Below, in pieces: positions 10,067-18,910 of a DNA stretch of 64,000 bases. This DNA is from Burkholderiales bacterium. GTDB taxonomy: Bacteria; Pseudomonadota; Gammaproteobacteria; Burkholderiales; Burkholderiaceae_C. Position 1 is the stretch's first letter. Every line of letters starts with the position of its first letter. The notes beneath the pieces are model-generated. The model was not told where the DNA came from. It saw only the letters and a list, made by a program, of their open reading frames with translations, and ran no database searches. The translations under genes were made by a program, and so were the position numbers. The stretch covers positions 21,080 to 85,079 of the forward strand of contig RXJQ01000033.1 in the NCBI GenBank assembly GCA_003963115.1, in the 5' to 3' direction.

Positions 10067-11950
10067 GTGTACACACCACCCAATGCGCCGCCCAGTCCAC
10101 CGTCCAACGGGCACGGCCCCAACAAGCCCTGGCCCGTTAGCCCTTGGGGCCTGGCACTGATCCTGCTGACCGTGTTGTGGGTGCGCGACCTGTGGCTCAC
10201 CAACGCCCAGGTCCAGCCCATGCCCTACAGCGAGTTCGTGCAGCACCTGCAAAGCGGCGACGTGGCCTCCATCCGCATCGGCAGCAACGTCATCGAGGGG
10301 GAACTCAAGAAGCCTTTGCCGGACGGCCATCAGCGCTTCGTCACCACGCGCGTCGAGCCTGAACTGGCAAGGGACCTGGCCTCCCACAACGTGCGCTTCG
10401 AAGGCGTGGTCGAGAACACCGTCGTCCACGATGTGCTGTCCTGGGTGCTGCCGGTGCTGCTGATGTTCGGGCTGTGGAACCTGCTGGCGCGCAAGATGAT
10501 GAAGGATGGTAGCTTCGGCGGGCTGGGCGGCATGATGACCGTGGGCAAGAGCCGCGCCCGGGTCTATGCGGAGACCGAGGTCGGTGTGCGTTTTACCGAT
10601 GTCGCCGGCGTGGACGAGGCCAAGGATGAACTGCGCGAATCGGTCGACTTTCTGAAGAACCCGCAAGCCTATGGCCGACTCGGTGCCCGCATGCCCAAAG
10701 GCATCTTGCTGATCGGGCCGCCGGGTACCGGCAAGACGCTGCTGGCCCGTGCCATGGCCGGCGAAGCGGGCGTGCCCTTCTTCTCGATCAGCGGCTCCGA
10801 GTTCGTCGAGATGTTCGTGGGCGTAGGCGCGGCCCGTGTGCGCGATTTGTTCGAGCAGGCGCGCAAGGCGGCCCCCGCCATCATCTTCATCGACGAGCTC
10901 GATGCCCTGGGCCGCGCGCGTGGCGCCGGTCCCTTGAGCGGCGGGCATGACGAGAAAGAGCAGACGCTGGACCAGTTGCTCTCCGAGATGGACGGCTTCG
11001 ACGCCAGCGTGGGCGTGGTCATCCTGGCGGCCACCAACCGCCCCGAGGTACTGGACCCTGCGCTGCTGCGCGCTGGCCGTTTCGATCGCCAGGTCCTGGT
11101 GGACCGTCCTGACCGCAAGGGCCGCATCGACATCCTGCATGTGCACCTGCGCAAGATCACGACTGCGACCGATGTGAACCCGGATGCCATCGCCGCCCTC
11201 ACCCCGGGCTTCGCCGGCGCCGATCTGGCCAACCTGGTCAACGAGGCGGCTCTGCTGGCCACGCGCCGCCATGCGGATGCGGTCGAGGCGTGCGACTTCA
11301 ATGAGGCCGTCGAGCGCATCGTGGCGGGCATCGAAAAGCGCAACCGCGTGCTGAGCCCTCGCGAGCGCGAGACCGTGGCCTACCACGAGATGGGCCACGC
11401 CCTGCTGGCCATGGCCTTGCCGGGGGCTGATCCGGTGCACAAGATCTCCATCATCCCGCGCGGCATCGGGGCCTTGGGCTACACCATCCAGCGCCCCACG
11501 GAAGACCGCTTCCTGAGCACCCGGACTGAACTCGAAAACCGCATGACTGTGTTGCTGGGCGGGCGGGCCGCCGAACAGCTCCTGCTGGGCGAGGTCTCCA
11601 GCGGTGCGGCCGACGATCTGGCCAAGGCCACCGACATCGCGCTGGACATGGTCACGCGCCTGGGCATGTCCAGCGAACTCGGCCAAGTGGCCTATGAGCG
11701 CCAGCGCACGCCCTTTCTGGCCCAGATGCCGCAGTTCGGCTCCGAGCGCAACTACAGTGAAGACACGGCCCGCCACATCGACGAAGCGGTGCGCGGGCTG
11801 GTCGACATGGCCTTCAGCCGTGCCACGCAGGCGCTGCAAGCCCGCCGCGACCTGCTGGAACAAGGTGCCCGCCTGCTGCTGGAACGCGAGACCCTCACAG
11901 AGGCCGAGCTGGCTCCGATGGCGGCATCAGCCCGGGCACTGCCCATCTGA
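10067..11950 (+). CDS. ftsH: FtsH-type membrane AAA+ metalloprotease, exporter-linked paralogue
   Basis: A 627-residue protein when started at GTG 10067, which has AGGAA eight bases upstream. Two membrane spans (about 27-38 and 120-140) flank a periplasmic domain. The AAA+ module has Walker A GPPGTGKT (about 218-225), the pore loop FVG, Walker B IIFIDE, and the second region of homology [20 protein letters not shown]. The M41 protease has the zinc motif HEMGH (about 440-444; HEAGH is usual) and the distal Asp in DDLAKATD. It is not in the usual rlmE-ftsH-folP context, so it is likely an extra copy dedicated to quality control of the exporter or its substrate (inference). Confidence 0.88.
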   Translation: MYTPPNAPPSPPSNGHGPNKPWPVSPWGLALILLTVLWVRDLWLTNAQVQPMPYSEFVQHLQSGDVASIRIGSNVIEGELKKPLPDGHQRFVTTRVEPELARDLASHNVRFEGVVENTVVHDVLSWVLPVLLMFGLWNLLARKMMKDGSFGGLGGMMTVGKSRARVYAETEVGVRFTDVAGVDEAKDELRESVDFLKNPQAYGRLGARMPKGILLIGPPGTGKTLLARAMAGEAGVPFFSISGSEFVEMFVGVGAARVRDLFEQARKAAPAIIFIDELDALGRARGAGPLSGGHDEKEQTLDQLLSEMDGFDASVGVVILAATNRPEVLDPALLRAGRFDRQVLVDRPDRKGRIDILHVHLRKITTATDVNPDAIAALTPGFAGADLANLVNEAALLATRRHADAVEACDFNEAVERIVAGIEKRNRVLSPRERETVAYHEMGHALLAMALPGADPVHKISIIPRGIGALGYTIQRPTEDRFLSTRTELENRMTVLLGGRAAEQLLLGEVSSGAADDLAKATDIALDMVTRLGMSSELGQVAYERQRTPFLAQMPQFGSERNYSEDTARHIDEAVRGLVDMAFSRATQALQARRDLLEQGARLLLERETLTEAELAPMAASARALPI

Positions 11951-11980
11951 ATTCGTCCAGATCAAGCAATGGTTGGCTAG

Positions 11981-12145
11981 TTGGGTGAGAGCCTGGCCGT
12001 CACGCACTTCCTGCGCATGGTCAGGGGCGCGATGCTCCAGGGCTCCACGCTGGCCTATGTGGGCCACGAGATGTGGCCCATGACCTTGTTCATTGTCCTG
12101 GTAGGTGGTCTGGCGATGCTGCGCTACCGCCAGACCCTGGACTGA
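11981..12145 (+). pseudogene. relic 3' end of an ABC-2 permease gene
   Basis: The frame 11981-12145 encodes about 54 residues with no credible start; an in-frame TAG at 11978 precedes it. The product runs ESLAVTHFLRMVRGAMLQG, then a hydrophobic span, then LRYRQTLD. This is the usual C-terminus of ABC-2 permeases (PxTHFL..RG..LKG, membrane span, RFRRTL). It parallels the end of the intact permease at 8917-10056 (THFVSFAQAILYRG) but is not a copy of it. It is best read as the remains of another permease gene that was cut when the ftsH region was rearranged. Confidence 0.65.
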
Positions 12146-12167
12146 GTTGACGAACTTACCTCGATAT

Positions 12168-12686
12168 TTACTTCGAGGTGCTGGGTCCAGGCGCGGCTTG
12201 CGGCGCCGTCACCTTGGGCGCCAGCATCACGCGGGTCTTGCCACCGGTGGTCACCAGGATGACGGCATCACCAGCATTGAAGGTTTCACTGCCCTTGGCC
12301 TGCACGACCGAGCGTCGTTGGCCATTGGCCATCTGCAGCAGGATTTCAACAGCGTCTTCACGCGTGCCGAAACGCTCCACGGCATTGCCCACAATCGCAC
12401 CCGCCACGGCACCAGCCACGCCAATCATGGCCGAGCTGCGGTTGTTGCTGGATGCGCCCACACCGGCCGCACCACCCAGCACGCCGCCTGTCACGGCACC
12501 GGCGCCGCTCTGGCTGCCTTCGATCACCACCGGCCGCACGTTCAACACGACCGCATCCTCAACCTGAGACATGCGTTGCGCATTCTCGGGCTTGATCACG
12601 TCAGGACTGGTCGTCGAACAGGCGGCCAGCACACAGATGGACACAGCGGCAACCGACTTCAGGGTCGCTTGCATGACTTGCTTCAT
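12168..12686 (-). CDS. outer-membrane lipoprotein with glycine-zipper 2TM domain (SlyB/17-kDa antigen-like)
   Basis: A 172-residue protein with a lipobox LAAC near residue 22. A glycine zipper (SGAGAVTGGVLGGAAGVG and IGVAGAVAGAIVGNA, about 60-100) resembles the Rickettsia 17-kDa antigen / SlyB family. A beta-rich tail (about 110-160) ends in a Pro-rich stretch. It probably lies in the outer-membrane inner leaflet and supports envelope integrity. It is monocistronic and convergent with the permease relic. The family is clear; the precise function is not. Confidence 0.85.
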   Translation of the reverse strand: MKQVMQATLKSVAAVSICVLAACSTTSPDVIKPENAQRMSQVEDAVVLNVRPVVIEGSQSGAGAVTGGVLGGAAGVGASSNNRSSAMIGVAGAVAGAIVGNAVERFGTREDAVEILLQMANGQRRSVVQAKGSETFNAGDAVILVTTGGKTRVMLAPKVTAPQAAPGPSTSK

Positions 12687-12789
12687 AAGAGCCTCACTTC
12701 ATGACACGAAACGGATGCCGCCCTCGGGCAGCATCCTCACTTTGTCACTGTAGCGCAGTCGTGTGAGGCGTGTGTAAAGCAGCGTCAAC

Positions 12790-14439
12790 TCAGTCGTCGA
12801 TGCCCAACTCCTGGATCTTGCGTGTGATGGTATTGCGCCCAATACCCAGCTTCTGCGCCGCTTCGATCCGACGGCCACGCGTCAAATCCAGCGCGGTATG
12901 GATCAAGCTGGCCTCGAACTGACGCGTGAGTACATCCCAGACATCGGGCTCGCCCGACTCCAGGCGCGCACGCGCATCGCGCTCCAGATCCTTGATCCAG
13001 TTCGGCCCCAGTGTCGCGGGCGATGCCGCAACCGGCCCAGGAAAATCAGGAACCGATGGGCTACCAAACGGCGAAGCCATCGGCGGCATCACGCCAGCGG
13101 GTGAGGCTGTCGACGTGGCCGGGTGACTGGCCGCAGACAGGTCGACCGCAGCAACGGCCCAACTGTCTGTCACCGGGCGAGTGAGTTCTGCAGGCGCCTT
13201 GTAGGCCGGCGCGTCCGCACTGGGCAGCGCAGAAGAAGCCGTCGCCGAAGCCGAGTCTGAAGACGCCGCCGGCTGGACATAGGCCTTCGTGTCCAGCAAC
13301 TCGGGGGGCAGGTCCTTGGTTTCGATGACCTGCGCCGGCGCCATCACGGTCAACCAATGGCAGATGTTTTCCAGCTGGCGGACGTTGCCGGGGAAATCGA
13401 AGTTTTGCAGCCGCCCCAAGGCCGCCTCCGAGATGCGCTTGGCCTCCACGCCCAGGTCCTTGGCGCTCTTTTGGAGGAAGAAGCGGGCCAGCGTCGGGAT
13501 GTCCTCGCGGCGCTCGCGCAGGGCCGGCAAACGCAGGCGGATCACATTGAGGCGGTGGAACAAGTCCTCGCGGAACACGCCCTGCTTGACGCGGTCCTCC
13601 AGGTTCTGGTGGGTCGCCGCGATCACACGCACATTGCTCTTGAGCGGGTGGTGGCCGCCCACGCGGTAGAACTGGCCATCGCTGAGCACACGCAGCAAGC
13701 GCGTCTGCAGGTCAAAGGGCATGTCCCCGATTTCATCGAGGAAGAGCGTGCCGCCATCGGCCTGCTCGAAACGGCCGCGCCGCATCGTCTGTGCGCCGGT
13801 GAAGGCACCTCGCTCATGGCCGAACAGCTCAGATTCGAGCAGATCCTTGGGAATCGCCGCCGTGTTGATCGCCACGAAAGGCCCGTTGCCTCGCGGGCTG
13901 TGCTTGTGCAGCGCCCGCGCCACCAGCTCCTTGCCCGCGCCGGACTCCCCGGTGATCAACACTGTCACATTGCTCTGGCTCAGGCGGCCAATCGCACGGA
14001 ACACGTCCTGCATGGCCGGGGCCTGGCCCAGCATCTCGGGCATCTGCGTCACGCGCTCGTCGATCACCTCTTCGCGCACGCTCTCATCCACCGCACGGCG
14101 GATCAGCTCGACCGCCTTGGGCAGGTCAAACGGTTTGGGCAGGTATTCGAAAGCGCCCCCCTGGAAGGCCGACACGGCGCTGTCCAGGTCCGAGAACGCC
14201 GTCATGATGATGACGGGCAGGCCCGGCAGACGCGCCTTGACCTTGGAGAGCAAGTCGATGCCCGAACCACCGGGCATGCGGATGTCCGAGACCAGCACCT
14301 GCGGCTCGTCATCATCGAGCGCGGTCAGTACGTCACGGGGGTTGGTGAACACGCGGACTGGGAGGTTCTCCCGGGTCAGTGCCTTTTCAAGCACAAAGCG
14401 AATGGATTGGTCGTCGTCAACGATCCAGATGGGTTTCAT
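12790..14439 (-). CDS. ntrC: nitrogen regulatory response regulator NtrC (sigma-54 activator)
   Basis: A 549-residue protein. The receiver domain has phospho-acceptor Asp52 in VSDIRMPGGSG. The sigma-54 AAA+ domain has Walker A GESGAGKE (164-171), the sigma-54 contact loop GAFTGA (211-216) and Walker B TLFLDE (231-236). The C-terminal Fis-type helix-turn-helix lies in RRIEAAQKLGIGRNTITRKI. It should activate nitrogen-scavenging genes; glnA and amtB in this window carry matching promoters and sites. It is about 80 residues longer than E. coli NtrC because of an Ala/Ser/Pro-rich linker (about 385-480). It lies just after ntrB on the same strand. Confidence 0.96.
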   Translation of the reverse strand: MKPIWIVDDDQSIRFVLEKALTRENLPVRVFTNPRDVLTALDDDEPQVLVSDIRMPGGSGIDLLSKVKARLPGLPVIIMTAFSDLDSAVSAFQGGAFEYLPKPFDLPKAVELIRRAVDESVREEVIDERVTQMPEMLGQAPAMQDVFRAIGRLSQSNVTVLITGESGAGKELVARALHKHSPRGNGPFVAINTAAIPKDLLESELFGHERGAFTGAQTMRRGRFEQADGGTLFLDEIGDMPFDLQTRLLRVLSDGQFYRVGGHHPLKSNVRVIAATHQNLEDRVKQGVFREDLFHRLNVIRLRLPALRERREDIPTLARFFLQKSAKDLGVEAKRISEAALGRLQNFDFPGNVRQLENICHWLTVMAPAQVIETKDLPPELLDTKAYVQPAASSDSASATASSALPSADAPAYKAPAELTRPVTDSWAVAAVDLSAASHPATSTASPAGVMPPMASPFGSPSVPDFPGPVAASPATLGPNWIKDLERDARARLESGEPDVWDVLTRQFEASLIHTALDLTRGRRIEAAQKLGIGRNTITRKIQELGIDD

Positions 14440-14490
14440 GCTGGCCTAAGATGGTGGGCATCCCGAACCGGATACGTTGGCCAGCCGGCG

Positions 14491-15639
14491 TCACGGTAGA
14501 GGTATCAGAATTTTGAATACCGTACGTCCCGGCTCGCTTTCGCATTCGATGGTGCCTTGATGCTGTTGAACGAAGGTCTGCGCCAAAGTCAGGCCCAGGC
14601 CGGAACCACCCTCACGCCCCGACACCAGCGGGTAAAAAATGCGATCTCGGATGGCCTCCGGTATGCCGGGGCCGTTGTCCTCAATATGCAAGAGCAATGC
14701 CAGCCGGTGCAAATGGCGATTGATCGTCACCCTTCGCATCACCCGGGTACGCAGTGTGAGCACCGCATCGCCTGCCGCGACCCGATCGGACAGCGCCTGC
14801 GCCGCGTTGTGCGCAATGTTCAACACCGCCTGAATCAGCTGCTCGCGGTCTCCCCGGAATTCGGGCAGGGAGGTGTCGTAGTCTCGCCAGACTTTGAGGC
14901 CCTTGGGGAACTCCGCCAGGATCAGTGAACGCACACGCTCGCAGACCTCGTGGATGTTGACGTCGCCCACCAGATGCGGACGGCGATGCGGGGCCAGCAG
15001 TCGGTCCACCAGCAACTGAAGCCGGTCGGCCTCATGGATGATGACCTGGGTGTACTCGGTCAGCGACTTGGACTCCAGCTCCATCTGCAGCAACTGTGCC
15101 GCCCCCCGGATGCCACCCAGCGGGTTCTTGATCTCGTGCGCCAGGTTGCGGATGAGTTCCTTGTTGGCCTGCGCTTGATCCAGGGCACGCTCCTCGCGCT
15201 CCTGCTTGGCCTGCTGCTCGATTTCCACCAGTTCGATCAGCACATGGGCCGTCAAGTCCATCCGTGTCACGATGACCTGCACCGGCAGCGGATCGCCTGT
15301 CAGCACATGCAGATTGCGCTTGAGCTCGGCCTGCAGACGGCTGGTTGCGAATTCGTTGTTGGCCACCGCCGTGACGATGTCCTTGAGCAAGGTCGGGTCG
15401 ACGAACCAGTCGTAGATCGACTCGCGCATCACGCTGCGGCGCGACAGCCCCAGCACCTCTTCGAACACCGCATTGGCAAACACGCAGACCCCATCGGTCT
15501 CGACGACCGCCACCATCGTGGCCAGGTGATCGAAGGCATCGTAGAGCGTCAAGGCGCTTTGGGCGCCCATGGTCACCGCCCCACCCCTTCGGGCACCCTT
15601 GGCCGCCATCTTGACCGCCGCCGTCTTGCTGCTGCCCAT
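14491..15639 (-). CDS. ntrB: nitrogen-sensing histidine kinase NtrB
   Basis: A 382-residue soluble sensor kinase. A PAS domain occupies about residues 30-140. The H-box NLAHEIKNPLGG places phospho-His168. The N-box is around NIAHNAAQAL, and the ATP-lid motifs DNGPGIP and GREGGSGLGL follow. It phosphorylates or dephosphorylates NtrC under PII control. The start at 15639 has an upstream AGGCGG; a second ATG at 15570 (MGAQSALTLYDAFDH) would remove a basic extension and matches shorter homologues, so the start is uncertain. It begins 6 bp after the DUF4124 gene. Confidence 0.95.
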   Translation of the reverse strand: MGSSKTAAVKMAAKGARRGGAVTMGAQSALTLYDAFDHLATMVAVVETDGVCVFANAVFEEVLGLSRRSVMRESIYDWFVDPTLLKDIVTAVANNEFATSRLQAELKRNLHVLTGDPLPVQVIVTRMDLTAHVLIELVEIEQQAKQEREERALDQAQANKELIRNLAHEIKNPLGGIRGAAQLLQMELESKSLTEYTQVIIHEADRLQLLVDRLLAPHRRPHLVGDVNIHEVCERVRSLILAEFPKGLKVWRDYDTSLPEFRGDREQLIQAVLNIAHNAAQALSDRVAAGDAVLTLRTRVMRRVTINRHLHRLALLLHIEDNGPGIPEAIRDRIFYPLVSGREGGSGLGLTLAQTFVQQHQGTIECESEPGRTVFKILIPLP

Positions 15640-15645
15640 ACCGCC

Positions 15646-16212
15646 TTACTTGCCCGTTGAAGCACTGCTACCCGCGTTACCCAGATTGGCCAGCTCGCGC
15701 TTGAGCGCCGCCACATTGGCCTCGCGACGTGTGACCTCAGCCTTCATCTCGTTGACCCGGTCCTGGTATTTTTGATAATTGCGCTCATCGCCTTTGCGGT
15801 CGGGCTGGCCGTTGTTGTATTCCTTTTGCAGGGTCGCCAGCGCTTCTTCTTCCTTGCGCAATTCGGCTTCCAGGATCTTGCGGCGGTCGGTGTCGCGGGC
15901 CTTCTGGTCGTCGGACGATACCTTTTCGCCTGAGCCGCTTCCCGTTGTGCGAGCGCCCGTTCCTTTCGGGATGACCGACTGGATCACGGTGATGGGGGCG
16001 CCATCCAGCGTCTTGCAGCCCTTTTCCTGCGCCTCCTTGGCTGTCAGCGCATCGGTGTAGAGATTGCCTGGACAGCGGTAGACAGGCTTGTCATCGGCAT
16101 GCACGACGCCCTGGGCCGTCAAGAGCAGAGCCACAGCCGCCAATCCCCGGCACCAGCCGGCACGCTTGAAGGTGTCCCGGGGCAATGCAAGCTCAGCTAG
16201 GTGGTAGGCCAT
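15646..16212 (-). CDS. secreted DUF4124-like protein with coiled-coil tail
   Basis: A 188-residue protein started at ATG 16212, which gives a signal peptide ending VVHADDKP. After cleavage comes VYRCPGNLYTDALT, a DUF4124-like motif with paired Cys residues (CPGN and KGCKTL). A Ser/Gly-rich stretch follows, and residues 115-175 form a highly charged coiled coil (RRKILEAELRKEEEALATLQ). It sits between glnA and ntrB, a position often seen in Burkholderiales, but nothing in the sequence ties it to nitrogen control. Function unknown. Confidence 0.8.
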   Translation of the reverse strand: MAYHLAELALPRDTFKRAGWCRGLAAVALLLTAQGVVHADDKPVYRCPGNLYTDALTAKEAQEKGCKTLDGAPITVIQSVIPKGTGARTTGSGSGEKVSSDDQKARDTDRRKILEAELRKEEEALATLQKEYNNGQPDRKGDERNYQKYQDRVNEMKAEVTRREANVAALKRELANLGNAGSSASTGK

Positions 16213-16321
16213 ATCCGTCGTGGTGGTCAGTTGTGGCGCCAGTATGCCCTCAAGCCCGGGGCCGCGGTCAAGCGCACCAAACTGCGGCCTGCAAAGCCGC
16301 CAGCAGGCGTTGCGGAAAAGA

Positions 16322-16347
16322 AAAAGGGCGACTCGCGCCGCCCTTTT
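16322..16347 (-). terminator. rho-independent terminator after glnA
   Basis: AAAAGGGCG and CGCCCTTTT form a stem around an 8-base loop. Read on the minus strand it is followed by a run of T. It lies 40 bp past the glnA stop codon, which suggests that ntrBC are transcribed partly by read-through or from their own promoter. Confidence 0.85.
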
Positions 16348-16386
16348 GCAGATGGGCTCTTGCGAGCCCGGCTGTGTCCGCAAGGA

Positions 16387-17805
16387 TCACAGCGCGTAGT
16401 ACATGTCGTACTCGACAGGATGAGTGGCCATGCGAAAGCGCGTGACTTCCTGCATCTTCAGCTCGATGTAGGCATCGAGGTAGGCATCGGTGAACACGCC
16501 GCCCTTGGTCAGGAACGCGCGGTCCTTGTCCAGGTATTCCAGAGCCTGATCCAGGCTGTGGCAGACGGTCGGCACCAGTGCGTCCTCTTCGGGCGGCAGG
16601 TGGTAAAGGTCCTTCGTGGCGGCTTCGCCAGGATGGATCTTGTTTTCCACGCCGTCCAGACCTGCCATCATCAGTGCGGTGAAGGCCAGGTAGGGGTTGG
16701 CGGAAGGATCGGGGAAGCGCGCCTCGATACGACGGCCCTTGGGGTTGGCCACGTAAGGAATACGGATCGATGCCGAGCGGTTCTTGGCCGAATAAGCCAG
16801 CTTCACCGGGGCTTCAAAGCCGGGCACCAGACGCTTGTACGAATTCGTACCGGGGTTGGTGATGGCGTTGAGGGCACGGGCGTGCTTGATGATGCCACCG
16901 ATGTAGTACAGCGCGAATTCGCTCAGACCAGCGTAGCCTTCGCCAGCGAACAGGTTCTTGCCATCCTTCCAGATGGACTGGTGAACGTGCATGCCGGAAC
17001 CGTTGTCGCCCACGAGGGGCTTGGGCATGAAGGTGGCGGTCTTGCCGTAAGCATGGGCCACGTTCGTGATCACATACTTTTGCAGTTGCAGCCAGTCGGC
17101 GCGCTGGGTCAGCGTGGCGAACTTGGTGCCGATTTCCATCTGGCCGGCGTTGGCCACTTCGTGGTGGTGCACTTCAACGGGAATGCCCAGCGATTCGAGG
17201 ATCAGGCACATTTCCGAACGCATGTCCTGGCCTGAGTCGACCGGGGGCACGGGGAAGTAGCCACCCTTCACGGAAGGACGGTAGCCGCTGTTGCCGTGCT
17301 CGTATTCCTTGGACGAGTTCCAGGCGCCTTCTTCGGATTCGATCTTGAAGAAGCTGCCGGACATCTCGTTGCCCCAGCGCACGCTGTCGAACACGAAGAA
17401 CTCGGGCTCAGGACCGAAGTAGGCAGCGTCGCCCAGGCCGGAGGCCTTCAGGTAGGCTTCAGCGCGCTTGGCCAGCGAGCGGGGATCGCGCTCGTAGGGC
17501 TTGCCGTCGGTGGGGTCGATCACGTCGCAAGACAGGATCAGGGTCGGCTCTTCGAAGAAGGGGTCGATGTTGGCGGTATTGGGGTCCGGCATCAGCAGCA
17601 TGTCGGATGCTTCGATACCCTTCCAGCCGGCGATGGACGAACCGTCGAAGGCATGGCCCGAGGTGAACTTGTCTTCGTCGAAGTGGGAAACGGGCACGGA
17701 AACGTGCTGTTCTTTGCCACGGGTGTCAGTGAAGCGGAAGTCAACGAACTTGACTTCGTTGTCCTTCACCAGCTTCATCACGTCGGCGACGGTCTTGTTG
17801 GCCAT
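16387..17805 (-). CDS. glnA: type I glutamine synthetase
   Basis: A 472-residue enzyme that joins ammonia to glutamate using ATP and forms a dodecamer in the cytoplasm. Family motifs visible are [18 protein letters not shown], the metal/ATP region [15 protein letters not shown] and the glutamate loop [18 protein letters not shown]. Tyr401 in DLYHLPPEE is the adenylylation site used by GlnE, so this is the regulated I-beta form. ATG 17805 has AGGAG seven bases upstream. A sigma-54 promoter and NtrC-like sites lie upstream, and the ntrBC genes follow. Confidence 0.97.
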   Translation of the reverse strand: MANKTVADVMKLVKDNEVKFVDFRFTDTRGKEQHVSVPVSHFDEDKFTSGHAFDGSSIAGWKGIEASDMLLMPDPNTANIDPFFEEPTLILSCDVIDPTDGKPYERDPRSLAKRAEAYLKASGLGDAAYFGPEPEFFVFDSVRWGNEMSGSFFKIESEEGAWNSSKEYEHGNSGYRPSVKGGYFPVPPVDSGQDMRSEMCLILESLGIPVEVHHHEVANAGQMEIGTKFATLTQRADWLQLQKYVITNVAHAYGKTATFMPKPLVGDNGSGMHVHQSIWKDGKNLFAGEGYAGLSEFALYYIGGIIKHARALNAITNPGTNSYKRLVPGFEAPVKLAYSAKNRSASIRIPYVANPKGRRIEARFPDPSANPYLAFTALMMAGLDGVENKIHPGEAATKDLYHLPPEEDALVPTVCHSLDQALEYLDKDRAFLTKGGVFTDAYLDAYIELKMQEVTRFRMATHPVEYDMYYAL

Positions 17806-17889
17806 CAGATGCTCCTAGCAAGAGGCTTTGTGTGATTGCAGAATTTGAAATGGGTCTGTTTCAAGATCAGAAACAGCGCGCAGTGTAAT

Positions 17890-17905
17890 AGCAGAAAGCA
17901 TGCCT
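17890..17905 (-). promoter_or_regulatory. sigma-54 promoter of glnA
   Basis: The minus strand reads AGGCATGCTTTCTGCT, with the invariant GG and GC doublets exactly 10 bp apart. It fits TGGCACG-N4-TTGCW and is almost the same as the amtB promoter at 46450-46465. Transcription would start near 17880, leaving a leader of about 75 bases. Confidence 0.72.
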
Positions 17906-17962
17906 CCCGTCTGAGGCAACGCAGGCTTTGCCTTGCGCGCAAGGGGAAACCCTCAATTAATT

Positions 17963-17979
17963 TGCACCGAAGCGGACCA
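17963..17979. promoter_or_regulatory. weak NtrC-like site upstream of glnA
   Basis: TGCAC-N7-GACCA matches one perfect and one degenerate half of the NtrC palindrome. It is centred about 90 bp upstream of the predicted glnA start of transcription, a normal activator distance. The rest of the 310-bp stretch 17806-18115 shows no gene. Confidence 0.4.
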
Positions 17980-18080
17980 TGGCGACCGATTCAACATGCA
18001 CTCGAAGATGACAACTTCTGGATGGCGAAAGCATCCAGATGGGGCTTGCCAAGGGTAAGTGGCTCACCGCGGCCTCAATT

Positions 18081-18097
18081 TGCACATATATGGTGCA
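18081..18097. promoter_or_regulatory. NtrC binding site (full palindrome)
   Basis: TGCACATATATGGTGCA is a perfect match to the NtrC pattern TGCAC-N7-GTGCA. It is centred about 210 bp upstream of the predicted glnA transcription start, within the distance over which enhancer-bound NtrC acts, and just past the end of the cinA-like gene. Confidence 0.72.
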
Positions 18098-18115
18098 TAT
18101 TTCAGGCAAACATGT

Positions 18116-18910
18116 TCACTGCACCAATGTTGGACCAATTTTCGCACCAACATTGGACAACCCTTGCAACAAGTAGGCAAAGGCCGCCTCGACCTCTTGC
18201 GCACCACCTTTGACACCCAGTTCGATGTGGCGGCCATGCACGGGATGGTCCACGCTGGGCAGGCTGAACACTTTCACGGGCGCATAACGCGCCTCGATAT
18301 CGACCATCAAGGGCGTGAGCACCGACTCGATGGCACCGTAAACGATCACCGCCTTGCTCGCCTGCACCGCCCGGCCATGGAGATCGGCGTGCAGGTGGTC
18401 GAGCGCCCAGGCCATCATCGGCCAGGCCATCACCGGAAAACCCGGCAGGAAATGCACGCGGCCCAGCAGGCTGAAGCCCGGAATCTGGTTGTAGGGGTTG
18501 GGGATGATGGTGGCGCCCACAGGAAAAAAGCCCATCTGCAGGCGGCGCTGCGTGTCGGCCGAATCCGGCTCGAAGGGCTTGCCCTCCTGCTCGGCCAGCG
18601 CCCGACAGCGCGCCAGGATCAGTTCCCGCGCCTCGGGGTGCAGCCCCAGTTCTGCGCCCCATGCACGGCCGGCACAGGCGCGCGTGTGGTCATCCGGCGT
18701 GGCGCCGATCCCGCCAAAGGAAAAGACGACATCCCCGCTGTCCAGCGCATGCCGGATGTCCGCCGTGATGCGGTCGGGCTCATCGCCCACGTAACGCGCC
18801 CAGGAAACGGCCAGGCCACGTGCCGACAGCAATTCGATGGACTTGGCCAGGTGCTTGTCTTCGCGCCGACCGCTAAGGATCTCGTCGCCGATGATGATCA
18901 GGCCAGTCAT
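18116..18910 (-). CDS. CinA N-terminal/MoaB-like molybdopterin-binding domain protein
   Basis: A 264-residue protein beginning MTGLIIIGDEILSGRREDKH, the start of the molybdopterin-binding (MoCF) fold seen in CinA and MoaB/MogA. The central motif FSFGGIGATPDDHTR matches the family signature SGGxGPTxDD closely. The C-terminal nicotinamide-nucleotide amidase domain of full CinA is absent, so it is a stand-alone N-terminal type. The start overlaps the previous gene's stop (ATGA). It may hydrolyse ADP-ribose or related nucleotides as CinA N-domains do; this is inference. Confidence 0.85.
   Translation of the reverse strand: MTGLIIIGDEILSGRREDKHLAKSIELLSARGLAVSWARYVGDEPDRITADIRHALDSGDVVFSFGGIGATPDDHTRACAGRAWGAELGLHPEARELILARCRALAEQEGKPFEPDSADTQRRLQMGFFPVGATIIPNPYNQIPGFSLLGRVHFLPGFPVMAWPMMAWALDHLHADLHGRAVQASKAVIVYGAIESVLTPLMVDIEARYAPVKVFSLPSVDHPVHGRHIELGVKGGAQEVEAAFAYLLQGLSNVGAKIGPTLVQ
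18124..18156. repeat. 10-bp perfect inverted repeat in the 3' end of the cinA-like gene
   Basis: CCAATGTTGG (18124-18133) and CCAACATTGG (18147-18156) are perfect inverted copies 13 bp apart. Each is preceded by CA in a GCACCAA context that resembles NtrC half-sites, and the full NtrC site is only 27 bp away. It could be a regulator site or a weak terminator stem; there is no T-run. Confidence 0.45.
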
